Below are positions 50,591 to 62,200 of a stretch of 64,000 bases of DNA, one piece after another. Source of the DNA: Camphora micrantha. Taxonomy: Eukaryota; Streptophyta; Magnoliopsida; Laurales; Lauraceae. The notes beneath the pieces are model-generated. The model saw nothing but the letters and a program-made list of their open reading frames with translations. It did not search any database and was not told the DNA's origin. Both the position numbers and the translations under genes were made by a program. The stretch spans positions 3,078,685 to 3,142,684 of the forward strand of contig QPKB01000004.1 in assembly GCA_003546025.1 (NCBI GenBank), given 5' to 3'. How positions within the stretch are numbered: position 1 is the stretch's first letter; each line of letters begins with the position of its first letter.

Positions 50591-50997
50591 TCTATGCATT
50601 ATTTATTTGTGTGGGTGAAATTATTTTATTTTGGACATCTTGCTACTACACTTGAAAACCAGTAATGATTGAAAAAAATTAGCTAATGTTGACTTCCACC
50701 AATCTTTTACTATCCATAACTTTATATTAAAACTGTTTTAACCCAGCTGAGATTGATGTCATAAGACCCATAAGATGTGATGAAGATGCATGATTCTTGT
50801 TTAGGCTCTTTCTTAACATCAATCTTTCTATATGTATGCAAACATGCCTGCAACCTAAACTGAAACATCAGCACAAAAGAACCCATCTATATTACCAAAG
50901 TGGAGAGGATCAGTAAAACCACCCAAAGTTCCAAAAGAGCTGGAAGATCCAAATTTACATGTAAAAGATGAAGTTTTTAAAAACAGAAAAACCCATC

Positions 50998-52040
50998 CTA
51001 CTGCCAAAGAGGCCTGGATCTCTTATATGGTGGGCTCATCTGAGGAACAGTAAAGCCATCATCGCTGGAACGTAGGACGACCCTGACGTTGCCTGTCTCC
51101 TTAAAATCCTTCAATCCCACTCCATTTTGTGAACCCAAGACTCCAGGTGGAAAACAAGGACCTTGGATCTGAGGCACATGTGGACCCCATGTTCCAAAAT
51201 CCTCTGAAACAATACTCAGATGGCCATCGAGCTGATCCTTCTTTGAAAACGTCATCAAATCATCTCTCTGCAGTGAAAGAAGAAGAAGAAGAAGGAGAAG
51301 AAGAAGAAGAAGAAGAAGCAGCTGAGATGTAATTTTAAAAGAAAGAACATATGAGAGATTTTTCAAGAGAAGTAAGATGATTAGCTGACCTCACACAGAC
51401 CATCAGCTGGCGGAGAGGAGCCGAGCAGTTCCTCCACATGCCAACCCGGCAGCGTTTTGATCAGGTACTCAGATATGCTACTCATGCAAAGATCTTCACT
51501 TTTTTCTTCAGGAAGAGAAGAACCCATTTCATCAAAAACAGTTTTCTTCTTCTTCTTCTCCATCACCTGCTTTGAACTATCAGCAGCAGCAGCAGAAGTG
51601 CTAGACATAGGAGAGAGCTTAAAGCCCGTGAGTAGAAATCTGATGTGTTTTTGGGTCAGACGGTTAGATGTATGAATGGACAGATCGCATTCTCTGCAGA
51701 GAATCGCACGGTCCTCTCGACAGAAGACAAAAGCACGCCTTTTCTACAAAACCCAAATCATTTTTTTTTCTTTTTTGCTTGATTGAGAGAAAGAGAGTGA
51801 GGAAATCACTTTCAATGAAATCTGTTTAGTGGGCTTGGTTTGTTATGATATTACCTGGCAGATATCGCAGAGAGGAGATTGTTTGTAGGAAGGGCGGAGG
51901 AGAGAAAAGCGAGGGTGCTTGGAGGCAAGCTGGTTGGCGTGGTGGACTTTCCCGTCGCAGCCATCGCAGAGAGCGGCCTCGTCTGCACTGCAGAACACTG
52001 AGGCTTCTTCTCTGTTGCAGACATCGCATTGGATCTTCAT
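50998..52040 (-). CDS. BBX21: Double B-box zinc-finger protein, BBX21 (STH2)-like, 3 exons
   Basis: Transcription co-regulator of light signalling; Arabidopsis BBX21 promotes photomorphogenesis with HY5 and is degraded through COP1. Exons: 51855-52040, 51390-51743, 50998-51267; 269 aa, all phase 0. B-box 1 (from C5) reads MKIQCDVCNREEASVFCSAD; B-box 2 starts at SPLCDICQ across the first splice and continues RRAFVFCREDRAILCRECD to LTQKHIRFLLTG. The middle motif SISEYLIKTLPGWHVEELL and the C-terminal SSDDGFTVPQMSPP, carrying the VP pair recognised by COP1, place it with BBX21 rather than BBX20, BBX22 or BBX24. There is no CCT domain, as in structural group IV. Intron 2 is only 122 bp and largely a CTT tract (51277-51318). 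The protein is somewhat shorter than Arabidopsis BBX21 (about 330 aa as I recall), mainly in the linker. Confidence 0.92.
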
Positions 52041-52079
52041 CTTTTCTGGGAGAAGAAGATGGGTCAGATTAGAAATGAA

Positions 52080-52086
<7 letters not shown>

Positions 52087-52120
<34 letters not shown>
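52087..52120 (-). repeat. (GA)n microsatellite in the BBX21 5' leader
   Basis: About 16 GA units 47 bp upstream of the BBX21 start, reading (TC)n on the sense strand; CT/GA tracts are common in plant leaders. Confidence 0.8.
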
Positions 52121-52121
<1 letters not shown>

Positions 52122-52129
52122 ATAAAATG

Positions 52130-53790
52130 AAAACGAGGGACAGAAGAAGGTGACAACCTCCCACTTAGCTGTCTATTATATAATAATAAAATAGGTTCTA
52201 CTTCAATGGTCCAAGGGATCACGAACTGTGTACTCTTAATACTCTTGGTGTAAATGTTGATTTATAAATCACAGCCATGAGCCAAACACCTTGTATTGGT
52301 TTTGGCCATATACATACAAATCTTAACCTGAGTACTTTTTTTTTTTATATTTAAGGTAGGGTTCATTTGATTTAAGCGACATGGGATCCTCATTTTAAAA
52401 GATTCTTACGTTTGATTGCTATAGAACGTGAAAATTCTCAATAAAAAGGGAGAGAGTATAAAATCCTCAAATATGCAAATACTTCACCTACTATCAAACT
52501 TGACGTTGAAAATTCTAAGCTATATAAATCCTAAGCGAAGAAAGCCATATTCTAAGACAAGTGAGAAATTTTTAAATGTGTGAATTTCTCATCTATTATT
52601 AATGATATGACAAAAAAGATGTGCTATGGATAAGGCATAGGAAGCAAGCTAGCTACCTCTGATGGGCAAGTGTTTGTGTAATAAGAGGATTTTTTGTCTT
52701 TTATTTTTTAATTTTTAGTTTCTTTCTCTTTCAGTAACGAATTTTGTATTTTCTACACAAAATTGAAATCCTCTCTATAAAGAAAGATCTTTTCTGTAAT
52801 AAATAAGTATCAGCGCCAAGCGACAAAAGCGTAGGTGGCTAACTAAAAATAAGAATAATTTTCCTCTTCAACATGGAATCTTCACTTTACACAAATATAT
52901 CATCATCAAAGCCATGTCCAAATTTCATATTGGAGTTGTGAGTTGTGACATAGTTTTAGCATACCTATGGTGCATTCCTCCTTTACCTATGCTTGGATGG
53001 GAGGCAAAATCCCTTTCAAGTTTCTAACATCCAATTATTGTTGGACTGATGAAACCAAGTTGTGGGAGATATCTAACCTCTAATGGCTCCTTCCACTTTT
53101 GGCGGCCAATGGGCTTCATCTTCTCTGTCTACAAAAAATTATCTCAAGAATATCTGGGCAATTTAGTAGTCCGCAGACTACTACTTCCGATCTGTGATAA
53201 ATTAGTCTCAGTTCAGTAATGGGTATTGAGATGGGTGAGATTCTTGTGGAATTTTATGCTGTAGAGTTGGGGAGGGTGGCAACAGAGTGGAGATACATGG
53301 CCCACCATTTCTTTTGCATTTTATTCCTTGGGGTATGGTGCATGAACTGGATTATCTTACTCCGTGATTGCCCTTTTTGTTCCTTTTCTTCAAGGAACCA
53401 GATAGCCCAAATATGAAACATGTTGGCTCTGTACATTTGCTAATTTTCTGAATTTGATTGATGGTCGGCTGAGGATGAAAATCTGTTTCACTCACTTTGT
53501 TAAAAGAAGAGTCCTAAGTCCTAACTTTACATTGACAACAAAACTGTGTAAAGGGATTATCCCTTTTTTAGGAAGACAAAAAATAACAGGTATTCCATGA
53601 GAAACACACCTCAATGCTTGTCTATAATTAGAGAGAGATTTGAAGGGATGGAAAGATGCATGCATAACCTTGATGTATAGGATGAAATGACTGTTATTGT
53701 GTAAATAATTGACTAACCAAACGGGTGAATAAGGTTGGAGGAGTGTTAAATGAGGGTCAATGCTAATGCATAGATGAGTCCACACCATTA
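52130..53790. other. BBX21 upstream and intergenic, no gene
   Basis: AT-rich promoter side of BBX21. Open frames at 53219-53436 on both strands overlap each other and show no convincing domain. Confidence 0.5.
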
Positions 53791-53802
53791 TACGTTAGGC
53801 TT

Positions 53803-53925
53803 TTTTTTTTTTTTTGGCTCATTGGCAGGGGGGTGAAACTTGCAATGTAAGGACTGGGGATCCATCCCTAGTTAGTATCGTGAAACCATGGTGCTTATGC
53901 CACTAATCCATCAGTGGCTAGGCAG
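53803..53925 (-). mobile_element. SINE-like element, minus orientation
   Basis: On the minus strand, GCCACTGATGGATTAGTGGC (A-box-like) and AGGGATGGATCCCC (B-box-like) precede a tail ending in the T tract at 53803-53815. It resembles the intron copy at 17215. A clear target duplication was not found. Confidence 0.5.
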
Positions 53926-53929
53926 GCCA

Positions 53930-55413
53930 ATTTTGATAACTAGAGAATCTATAAGTTTACACATGAAAAGGAGAAAGAAGATAAAAGATTTGTAGCATTT
54001 AGCCTGATGGTAGCCATCCTCATCCTTATTGACTCTTTTCACAGAGAGGATAAAATATTGCTTCTTCTAGTTGTTTCAAAACATTAATTTGATGGATCCC
54101 TAATGTCGACGATGAATTGTAACATAGCCCTTCAAATTTATATTTAGGATATTAAGACATGTCAAGCATATTAATTAGTTAGATAATGTGGGACCTCTCG
54201 GCCCCCTCCCGCCTGTCGGAATCTAAAAGCTTTAAGTTCATAGGTAGAAGGCCCATACAGGTATATTAATGTATGCCAAGCCTATTACTTAGACGATGTA
54301 GGAATTCCCAACAGGATATTCTAACGATTCAAAAGAGACATTGAGACTCTGTGAAGTACCTCAAAACATTGTGTGGCAGTTATAAGTCATAAAATAGCTT
54401 AACTGTTTAATACCCAAGGATAATATTCTCCTAGGGGCACACTTGGGCTCACCTTGGCTTTGATCAGTGCAGCTATTTTCACACTCTCATCCTCTATGAT
54501 TTGTTACCATGCTCAATCTATGCTCATTAAACCGTTATAATTGGATTGAATCTATGATTAAAAGACCATTAAATCTGAAGGCTGTTAAATTCAAATGCAG
54601 CTAATATTTTGCATGACTTTTATCCATTTAAGAGACCTTTTTATCTATCTTACGCCTTATGATAGGAAAGCATCCAAATGGGCTCTACAATCGGGGACGG
54701 AATAAGCATATATGGGGTCTGCTTGTAGGTGAAAATACCCACCTGTTGATGACTGCATGCACATAGAATGATGTATACGAATGCTTGTGCTTCAGTATTT
54801 TGGTGAAAAAGCACATCATCATGTGCAACAAATCCCAAGCTCATATTGATTCCTGCGCATGCATATATTTCAAAGTATTTATAAGAACTACACCAATGAG
54901 GGTGATGTTTCCATTGTTGTATTGCATGATTGTGCTTCATGCTTCGTTGTTTTAATCCTAAAATTATCCTTTTTAATCTATTTATTTAATTTTAATAGCA
55001 CTATTTGGATTTTAAAAAGAGCGAAGCCATTTATATATCGAATCAGGTTGTTAGCAATGTTAATAGTGTACCACATTGATTTTCTTTTTTTTAGTTCTAA
55101 CTAAACTAAAGTTATATGTATTATGAATTAACCTTATTTTGTTAGAAAATCCGTTACTAGCTTTAAACGTATATATATATTGTAATGAAGACCTAACTTA
55201 CTCTTCAAATATATATATATATATATTATAATAAAAAAATATAAATGCGAACCAACTTAGGAATCGGAGGCTGTGGTTTTGTACTCTCGCACTCTCTCCT
55301 TGAAGTCACTTGTCCAAACAAAACCCTGGCTTACCTAGTGTGCAGGGGAAGAGGAAATTTTACATATATGAAAAAATAATCGGTTCCCCAAGAGGCAGAC
55401 ACCCTTGTCAACA
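53930..55413. other. Intergenic, no gene
   Basis: AT-rich; short (AT)n runs at about 55161-55170 and 55209-55226. Nothing else recognisable. Confidence 0.5.
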
Positions 55414-55543
55414 ATTTATATAGAGGAATTTACGGCATAGGGCCCTATAGGACCCTATACCACTTCAGATGTGCCGTATTCACCATGGACACGAATGAAG
55501 CTCCCTGAGTGCGTTTTCGTATTTCTTTTTGTCGTTTAGTGGT

Positions 55544-55647
55544 ATGGTCGATATCGACCATATAACTGAAATGCATTTTTCTCTGTATGGTCGATATCGA
55601 CCATATAACTGAAATGCATTTTTCCCTGCATGGTCGATATCGACCAT
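55544..55647. repeat. Three 18-bp perfect palindromes at 43-bp spacing
   Basis: ATGGTCGATATCGACCAT occurs at 55544-55561, 55587-55604 and 55630-55647, exactly 43 bp apart, separated by the same ATAACTGAAATGCATTTTT spacer. In the first two copies the palindrome extends to 20 bp. A fourth copy is at 56824-56841. Confidence 0.95.
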
Positions 55648-56231
55648 ATCGCGAAATAACAAAAAAAAAAAGACGAAATGGGTTTTCTTCTTTGGGTTGC
55701 TGGTGTTGTTCCATGGTCAGGTGGGTCTGTTCAAAATGAGAATCTATACCCAGGTGGGTCTGTTCCAAATGGGGTTGAATGTGGATTTTCTTAACAAACT
55801 CATCAAGATATTAGTACTGAGATTACATACTCTGATGTGTTTGGTTCTGATTTTGATTTTCATCCTCCATCCCCACTACGATGGCCGGCCGGAATATGTT
55901 TGGCTGTTCAATAGCCAATTCCCTTTCGGCTCATTTGGGTATGCTGGGAAGATGAAGAGATGAACTTTGGAATTCGGTTACAGAGAAATTCAGCAAGAAG
56001 CTTTCGGGTTGGAAAGGTGCCCGCCCTATTAGGTCAAGCTGGTCAAGTCTTTTTTTAATGAAATCCACTCTTCAAAGCTTGTTATAAATAAATGTCCATT
56101 TATAAATAAATGTTGGGGAAGTTGGGCTTGCTGATTAATCCCTATGAGTTTCCAGACGTGGACCGCCGGGAAGGATTGATGGGAGCAAGCAGCTATTTGT
56201 ATCATGAAACCAGGTGGCAATATTAAACAAT

Positions 56232-56304
56232 TCCCGGATACGATTAGATATTATTTCATTCATCGATTGCCGGATACGATTAGATATTATTTCATTCATC
56301 GATT
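56232..56304. repeat. 35-bp tandem repeat inside the Mutator-like element
   Basis: CCGGATACGATTAGATATTA and the following TTTCATTCATCGATTG occur twice head to tail (about 56233 and 56269), identical in the repeated part. It lies in the compositionally distinct interior. Confidence 0.9.
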
Positions 56305-56981
56305 GAGGGATGATGAAACTGAGAAGGCCACCTCCCTTCTTCTCTCTCCTCAATAGTCGCTGATTAGTCTATGGGCTATGATCCTATTGCTCACCCCTAA
56401 GCAATCACTTTTAGAACTTTTAAGTCACGTAACGGAATGTGATGCAAACGTAACCGCTCTCCCATCCACCCACCAGTAGAATAGAAGGCGGGATAGGGAC
56501 GGATTTCTTGATGCTTCTGCTACCGACGCCAGACATAATTGATTGGCAAGCTGAACTGGACGGACTGATTGAACTGGAGGGGACGGCCCCACGAAAGGAG
56601 GGAAATATCGAACATCGGACAAATAGGAGGATTTTTCAGCTGCTTGCAAGAACAGGAATAGCTGAAAATGAGCAAATCGGCTCTTAAAGATTCGACTGGA
56701 GGACTAGAGGAATCCGGTAAAGAAGGGGAAGGTGGGACAGGACCGCATAAACTACTCCGATCTCAACTCATCTCGAAGAGGAGTAAGACAGGAATTCTGG
56801 GGACATAAAGGATTATCCGCATAATGGTCGATATCGACCATTCGCTAAACGTCAAAAAAAAAATACAAAAAAATACAAAATCGTACTTTGAAGACCTTAT
56901 CTATAAATACTTTGTTTCTAGGATTTCAATAGTGGTATGGAGTCCTTAGGGGTCCTACGCCGTAAATTCCTCATTTATATA

Positions 56982-58126
56982 TAATCGTGAGATGCAAGTG
57001 ATTGATTGAATACATGGAAGCAGTACACGTGTTGCATGGGGATTGACCCACAAACCATTACTTCAACCAGTACTCCACAAATTATTTGATGTGAATGATG
57101 CAAAGATGGTGTAAATGAGTTATTTACTCTTTCTGCAATGAGAAACACGAACACTGCGGCTGGGCCTACAGAAACCACCTTTACTGACATTTCTTTTTCC
57201 GTTTTTCAACTATAGTCCATTTAGCCTATATTCGAAAAGACAATGGTCCTAGTTTAGTCCTATTCTGGAGGTAAGCCTCCATTTGACTTTACGTTGGCAA
57301 ATTCACATGATGTATAGTCATTAAATTTTAAAAAGCTTAAATTATAAGTTAAAATCATTTAAATAAATTAATATTAATGTCCGAGTGATTAACTTATCCA
57401 CTCTCTTCTTTACCATCTTCTTTACCATGATCATAATCTAACTTAAGTTTAGTTTTTATTTTTTTGCTATATCAAGCCGAGGGGGGTACGACCCTTTTAG
57501 ATGACAGCCTTCTCACCACATGAAGGAAGTGGTGAATGAAGCCTACACAAGTAGGAAGGACAACCTACATCCTACTAGCTCATGGCCGTAAAGAGTTTCC
57601 TGACACAAATTTAATTTGATACTCATCCAACTATTGTTTATCCTTAGATCGAACTCTAAAAAAGAACGATATCACTATACTAGACCGTCGTAAATTAAGA
57701 GGTCAAGATGACCTCAACGGGTTGATATTTTACATATCCATAAATCTATTTGACATACAAAGCAAAAAAAAAAAAAATCTATTTGAAATTAGTATATATC
57801 CATAGATGTCTTTGGGACTGACCTCTGCCTTTCCTCTGTTACTTATTTCCTCCCATTTCTGCGATACCATCAAATTTTGATACTCTCCTCTTGTAACTGG
57901 TGGAGCATGCGAGGAATAGTGAGTGATAGATGAGACAGTTGTGCCAATAAGGACAAGAAGTTACCAAATCCACGGGACGATGCATATGGATAACAATAAC
58001 TAATGCCTGAATCAGCATTAAATTGGGATCAAAGTCAATTTTAGAGGGTCAAGTGGGTGTGAATTGGATTAATTACAACTGGGACCATGTAATAGAAAAG
58101 TGGGATAATGACATGTCTCAAAATGA
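56982..58126. other. Intergenic, no gene
   Basis: AT-rich. The stretch 57465-57610 (GAGGGGGGTACGACCC onwards) may be a degraded retroposon, but no boxes or ends were defined. Confidence 0.45.
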
Positions 58127-58557
58127 TAAAAAGTTACATAATTCACGCACAGCGGCTCTTACAAGAAATGACGTTATTAAAATGATGATTTTACCCTTAA
58201 AGTTTGTGATATTTTAGAATTGTAGGATATCTTATTGTGCGATATCTTAAGTCCGTAGAATATTATGAACTATGAGATATCCTATGTATATAGGAAATCA
58301 CGAAAAACAGTGAATGAGTTTTTGCCGCGGTTCTTTTTTTCAATTTATCGGGAAGTAACAAACATGCTTTTCCTTTTCCTTTCTTTAGCGGGAAGAAAGA
58401 GGGTGAAAGAAGCTCTGAATTTGTGTGATATCTTAAAATCATGAGGTATTGTACCGTGTGATATTCTACGGACTTATGACATAAATTTAAGAGTAAAATT
58501 GTAACTTTTTACAGTCATTTTTTGTACGAAGAGTTTTGCAAAATTATGTAATTTTTG
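58127..58557. mobile_element. Long-TIR MITE-like element (low confidence)
   Basis: The left end AAAAAGTTACATAATTC and the reverse complement of the right end, AAAAATTACATAATTTTG, continue to match loosely for about 100 bp (ACAAGAAATGACG versus ACAAAAAATGACTG), with repeated GATATC words inside. No clear target duplication was found. Confidence 0.4.
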
Positions 58558-58559
58558 AC

Positions 58560-59658
58560 TATTTTAAAAAAGTTGTGGCATATAAGGGCAGCCGTGTGGT
58601 CAATATTCCTACAAAACTTAGAAAGGTTTTACCGGCACTACCCCGCAGCTCTGCGGTCCTTCTCAGGCACTGGTGGGCCTAAGGGGGAGTACCATTTCTG
58701 TGGTACCGACGTGCAGGAGGAAGCGTCTCGTGTTGAGCGTGCCATAAATGGGGAGGGTGTCCGCTGATGGGCGACCATTACTTTCTTTAGCCTTTGATTA
58801 TCTCCCCAGCGAAAGCAACAAATGCCTTGGACGCCATAGCCTGGCAAGTGGCCACTGGTATCATTTGTCATCTTCATTTACTTCAATATTTATTGAGATA
58901 AGAAGATGCCATGTGCTACTACGCCAAGGCCCGTTTACAATTGATCTGGGCCGTCCAAATTCCTCCCCATGGGCCCAACCAGATGGGCACAATCGATCAG
59001 CTCCATGAGGGTGTCAATGGATTACTTTCTTTAGTAACGACACCTTTTAAAGAAAGAAAAATGAAAAAGATTTAGGGTCAAACTAAGCAATAAATTAGGT
59101 TGACTCAGAGTAACATGGTGGGTTACGTCATAGGGGAACTGAGCTAATAAGTCCAACTGGATTGTCGTTCAATTCACGTCGTGGGTCTACTACTGGCGAA
59201 TGGGTCTAATGGAAACAATAAAACCGTAGATTAATTCTACCAAAAACAAAAAACCCCGTAGATTAAAAAAAAGTGGCATGAGGTGTGAGTTTGCTCCCTA
59301 CTTTATATTTTCAAAAGTATCTCATAATTTTTTGAAATGTTATTGTGTGGTTTTAGCATGTGCCACCATAGGAATTAGTCCATTGGATAAAAGCCTCATG
59401 GATAACCCATCATAAAATAAAACTGCTTAAAAAGAACACGCAAAATAAAATAAAATAAAATAAAAAGAAATTAACTAAATTTTACTGTGCATTTATTTAT
59501 TTTTGTAGAAACTGCATTTATTTTGGAGGCCACTCGAGATGCTCATGATCATCGACGAAGCTATTATTATTTTTTTACTTGTACTTGTGTACGCAATGTA
59601 TAGTAAGTATTAACACTTCTTATCCAACCACCAGCCACGCATATCGATAATCAAAACA
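58560..59658. other. Intergenic, GC-richer island without a recognised gene
   Basis: At 58640-58790 the sequence is GC-richer (CTACCCCGCAGCTCTGCGG). Overlapping frames exist on both strands (58555-58877), but none matches a family known to me. Confidence 0.4.
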
Positions 59659-59662
59659 ATAA

Positions 59663-60700
59663 GGTGCCGTTTGGCATCTCTTGTTTCAATGTCTATATGT
59701 CTTAAAGTGGTTTGATAAAGATGTTTTAGAAATTTAGACCGTTTAGATGGTGCACATCAAATATATGTTTCAACCAGACAATAGACATTTTTCATCTATG
59801 TCATATGGGCTGAAAAATGGTGCCTTTTCACATAGATGACGGTGTCTGAAGCGGATAGACCATGCTGTTACAGTGTATTTTTTGGCATTCCGTTTTTTCT
59901 TTGTTCTTTTAACATCTGTGGCCCTAGATGATGATCAGAACCGTTTAGAATCTTCATTACCCTACGAACGGCCAGGCGAACAAATTTGAACTGTTGATCA
60001 TTTACAGATCTCCAGATATTTGTGAAAAAATGTGGGCTCTTATATTTGGATTTTTTGACTTTATGGGCCTCTAAATCAAGATATAAACCGTTGATCCGCT
60101 TAAAAAGCCTAAGAATGGTACTAATATCATATATCAGCTCTTATCATATATCAGCTCTTAACTCCTTATGGACCTCGAGATATTAATGAGAAACCGTGGA
60201 ACATTGATCATCTTGTGTCTTAAGTGTTAGGTTTGCACATGATGACAAAGTTGTCCTGTTTTTTCTCATTTTTCTCAATGATTGGGTCTAAACCAATAAT
60301 CCAGACCATTCAATCTCTTTAGAGTATCTAACACAACCATAGGGTTAAATATCAGCCATTGGTGATGCATCATTATTGAGATATTTGTTATAAAATGTAA
60401 ACAATTAAATATGAATTCTTGATTTACGTGGGTCCCTTTAGCAAGATCTGAACCGTTGAACGTCTTTCAAATGCTTAAGAAGAAGCCTAAGAGATCAAAT
60501 TCTAGCCCTTGATTCCTCATATTTCTTGAGAAATTTGTGGATAATGTTAACAGTCAAATTAATAAAGTGTCTATTTCAAGCTGCTTAATTGTTTTACCAA
60601 ACGATATATTTATAAAATGTTTATTCTACATAGATCTATTCTACACAGATCTGTTATCTACAGATCTATTTGATACAAATAAGATTTGCCAAACAAGCCC
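59663..60700. mobile_element. PIF/Harbinger-like non-autonomous element, about 1 kb
   Basis: Termini GGTGCCGTTTGGCA (left) and GGGCTTGTTTGGCA (right, reverse complement), flanked by TAA on both sides (59660-59662 and 60701-60703). The interior has many AACCGTT/GAACCGTTGA words and no transposase frame. TIRs are short and imperfect. Confidence 0.5.
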
Positions 60701-61070
60701 TAAGTCTATTTGTGCTGACTTATTGATGATATAATATCATCTTCCCATCTTATCATATTTATCATGATAGATATATATATAGATACCAGAAACAGCAAGA
60801 AATAACGCGGTTTGTCACTACTGTCAACAGTGACTTAGTTAAAGCCTCCTAATTTTTAATGAGAATGCTTTGAATATTGCTTTGTGAGACCCCACCAATG
60901 GCATGTTGTCGTAATATGGTGGAAATCACCCATCCTGCTCTATCCAGTTCACATCACCTATTCACCTCCTCCTCTCCTCCCACCAATACCATGATAGGCG
61001 AGATGAGTCTTGACTTTTGAGTCCACTTGCTTAGAACAATGTCAATAGGGCAAGTAAGGGGGTACTACTT

Positions 61071-61252
61071 GGGGTGGCAGACAGTACACATGTGAGAAAG
61101 TCTAAACCTGAAATGAATTCTAGTTGGGATCAGGTGTGAACTAAAAGGATGTAACCTAGTTGGGGTGGCAGACGGTACACATGTTAGAGAGTCTAAACCT
61201 GAAATGAATTCTAGTTGGGATCAGGTGTGAACTAAAAGGGTGTAACTTGGGT
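61071..61252. repeat. 91-bp tandem duplication
   Basis: Two head-to-tail copies beginning GGGGTGGCAGAC (61071 and 61162), differing at a few positions (ACAGTACACATGTGAGAAAG versus ACGGTACACATGTTAGAGAG). Non-coding, between the PIF-like element and the NERD1-like gene. Confidence 0.9.
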
Positions 61253-61435
61253 TACGTCAAGTCAGTTCTGGATCGAGTTTGAGCTGAACCTCCTTTATTT
61301 GGGGTCAGGTCTGGGCTCCACCGAAGCAGGGTTCATACGCTGGCGGCTGTATTGTACAGGACGGAAACACCTCTGCATGCGGAGGAAAAACGACAATATT
61401 CAAAGACAGACATAGTTAAAAGTGTGTGAGGAAAA

Positions 61436-61620
61436 CCCTATTCATCTAGTCACACCTATGTCGTCATGATCGAAAATGATTAAATAGTCCTAACACTATT
61501 CATCTAGTCACACCTCATGTCATCATGATCCAAATGATTAACAAAAAGTCTACAGCCCGGGGTCTGTGCCGGGGTCTGTAGCACGGCTCAATGATTAACT
61601 AGTCCTAAATGCTGAAACAG
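61436..61620. repeat. ~60-bp direct repeat cluster
   Basis: CTATTCATCTAGTCACACCT occurs at about 61438 and 61496, followed each time by a similar TGTCRTCATGATC segment and ATGATTAA; a GGGGTCTGT doublet follows at 61558-61579. Confidence 0.75.
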
Positions 61621-61999
61621 ACTTGTCCTCTGACAGTCAAAACAGTAGGGTCTTTGGTCCCATGGTTTGCTTGGTGTTTTTTCTGCTCCAGAATGATGAG
61701 ATGAGGTTGGATGATGACTTGAAATAGAGATGATATCATCCCATACTTACATTCATATAAACGCCAAAGTCTCACAACTTGAGATTTGAGACAGGTCTAC
61801 AAATAAGAGCCAACACCAAACTTCTCCGTGTCATTAGGACAATTTCATTAAAAGTGATCAACCCTGCACGAGGAGAAACATTTCAGTATTTGAGATAATA
61901 TCAAGTCACTGGAAGTCTGTCTGCTACAACACTATTCACCCCTAAATGGACATGCCACATAAATAACACATTTGTTACATGAGGAACGGGGGTTGAAAA

Positions 62000-62200
62000 A
62001 GGCAGGCCAAGAAATCCCTCACTGCATTTTGGTCAGTTTAATCCCATTTTGGTCAGCTGCTGTCGATTAATCTCATGACATCCATCTTAGCAAAGGTACT
62101 TTCTGTATTGCAGCTGAGGCAGTCTTGGGAAATCAACATCAACTATGTGCTTTTAAAGTTGAAGAGGAAATAGCGCACTATTACAAGAAGGGGGATTTTA
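62000..62200 (-). other. Probable 3' UTR of the NERD1-like gene
   Basis: Sequence directly downstream of the stop at 62201-62203; no other gene signal. Confidence 0.5.

Larger units (their letters stand above)
55423..56972. mobile_element. Mutator-like element with palindromic subterminal repeats (1,550 bp)
   Basis: Terminal inverted repeats of 42 bp (55423-55464 and 56931-56972) match at 35 of 42 positions, starting GAGGAATTTACGGC. They are flanked by perfect 9-bp duplications ATTTATATA (55414-55422 and 56973-56981), the Mutator superfamily hallmark. A 43-bp unit repeats near the left end, each copy with the palindrome ATGGTCGATATCGACCAT, and a fourth palindrome lies near the right end. The interior has no transposase; its composition differs from the flanks. 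Best call: a non-autonomous element of Pack-MULE type. Confidence 0.85.

Noticed and set aside
53219..53436. Possible zf-RVT or RNase H fragment
   Set aside because: Only a vague resemblance (tryptophan-rich segment); no conserved motif in register, so not called.
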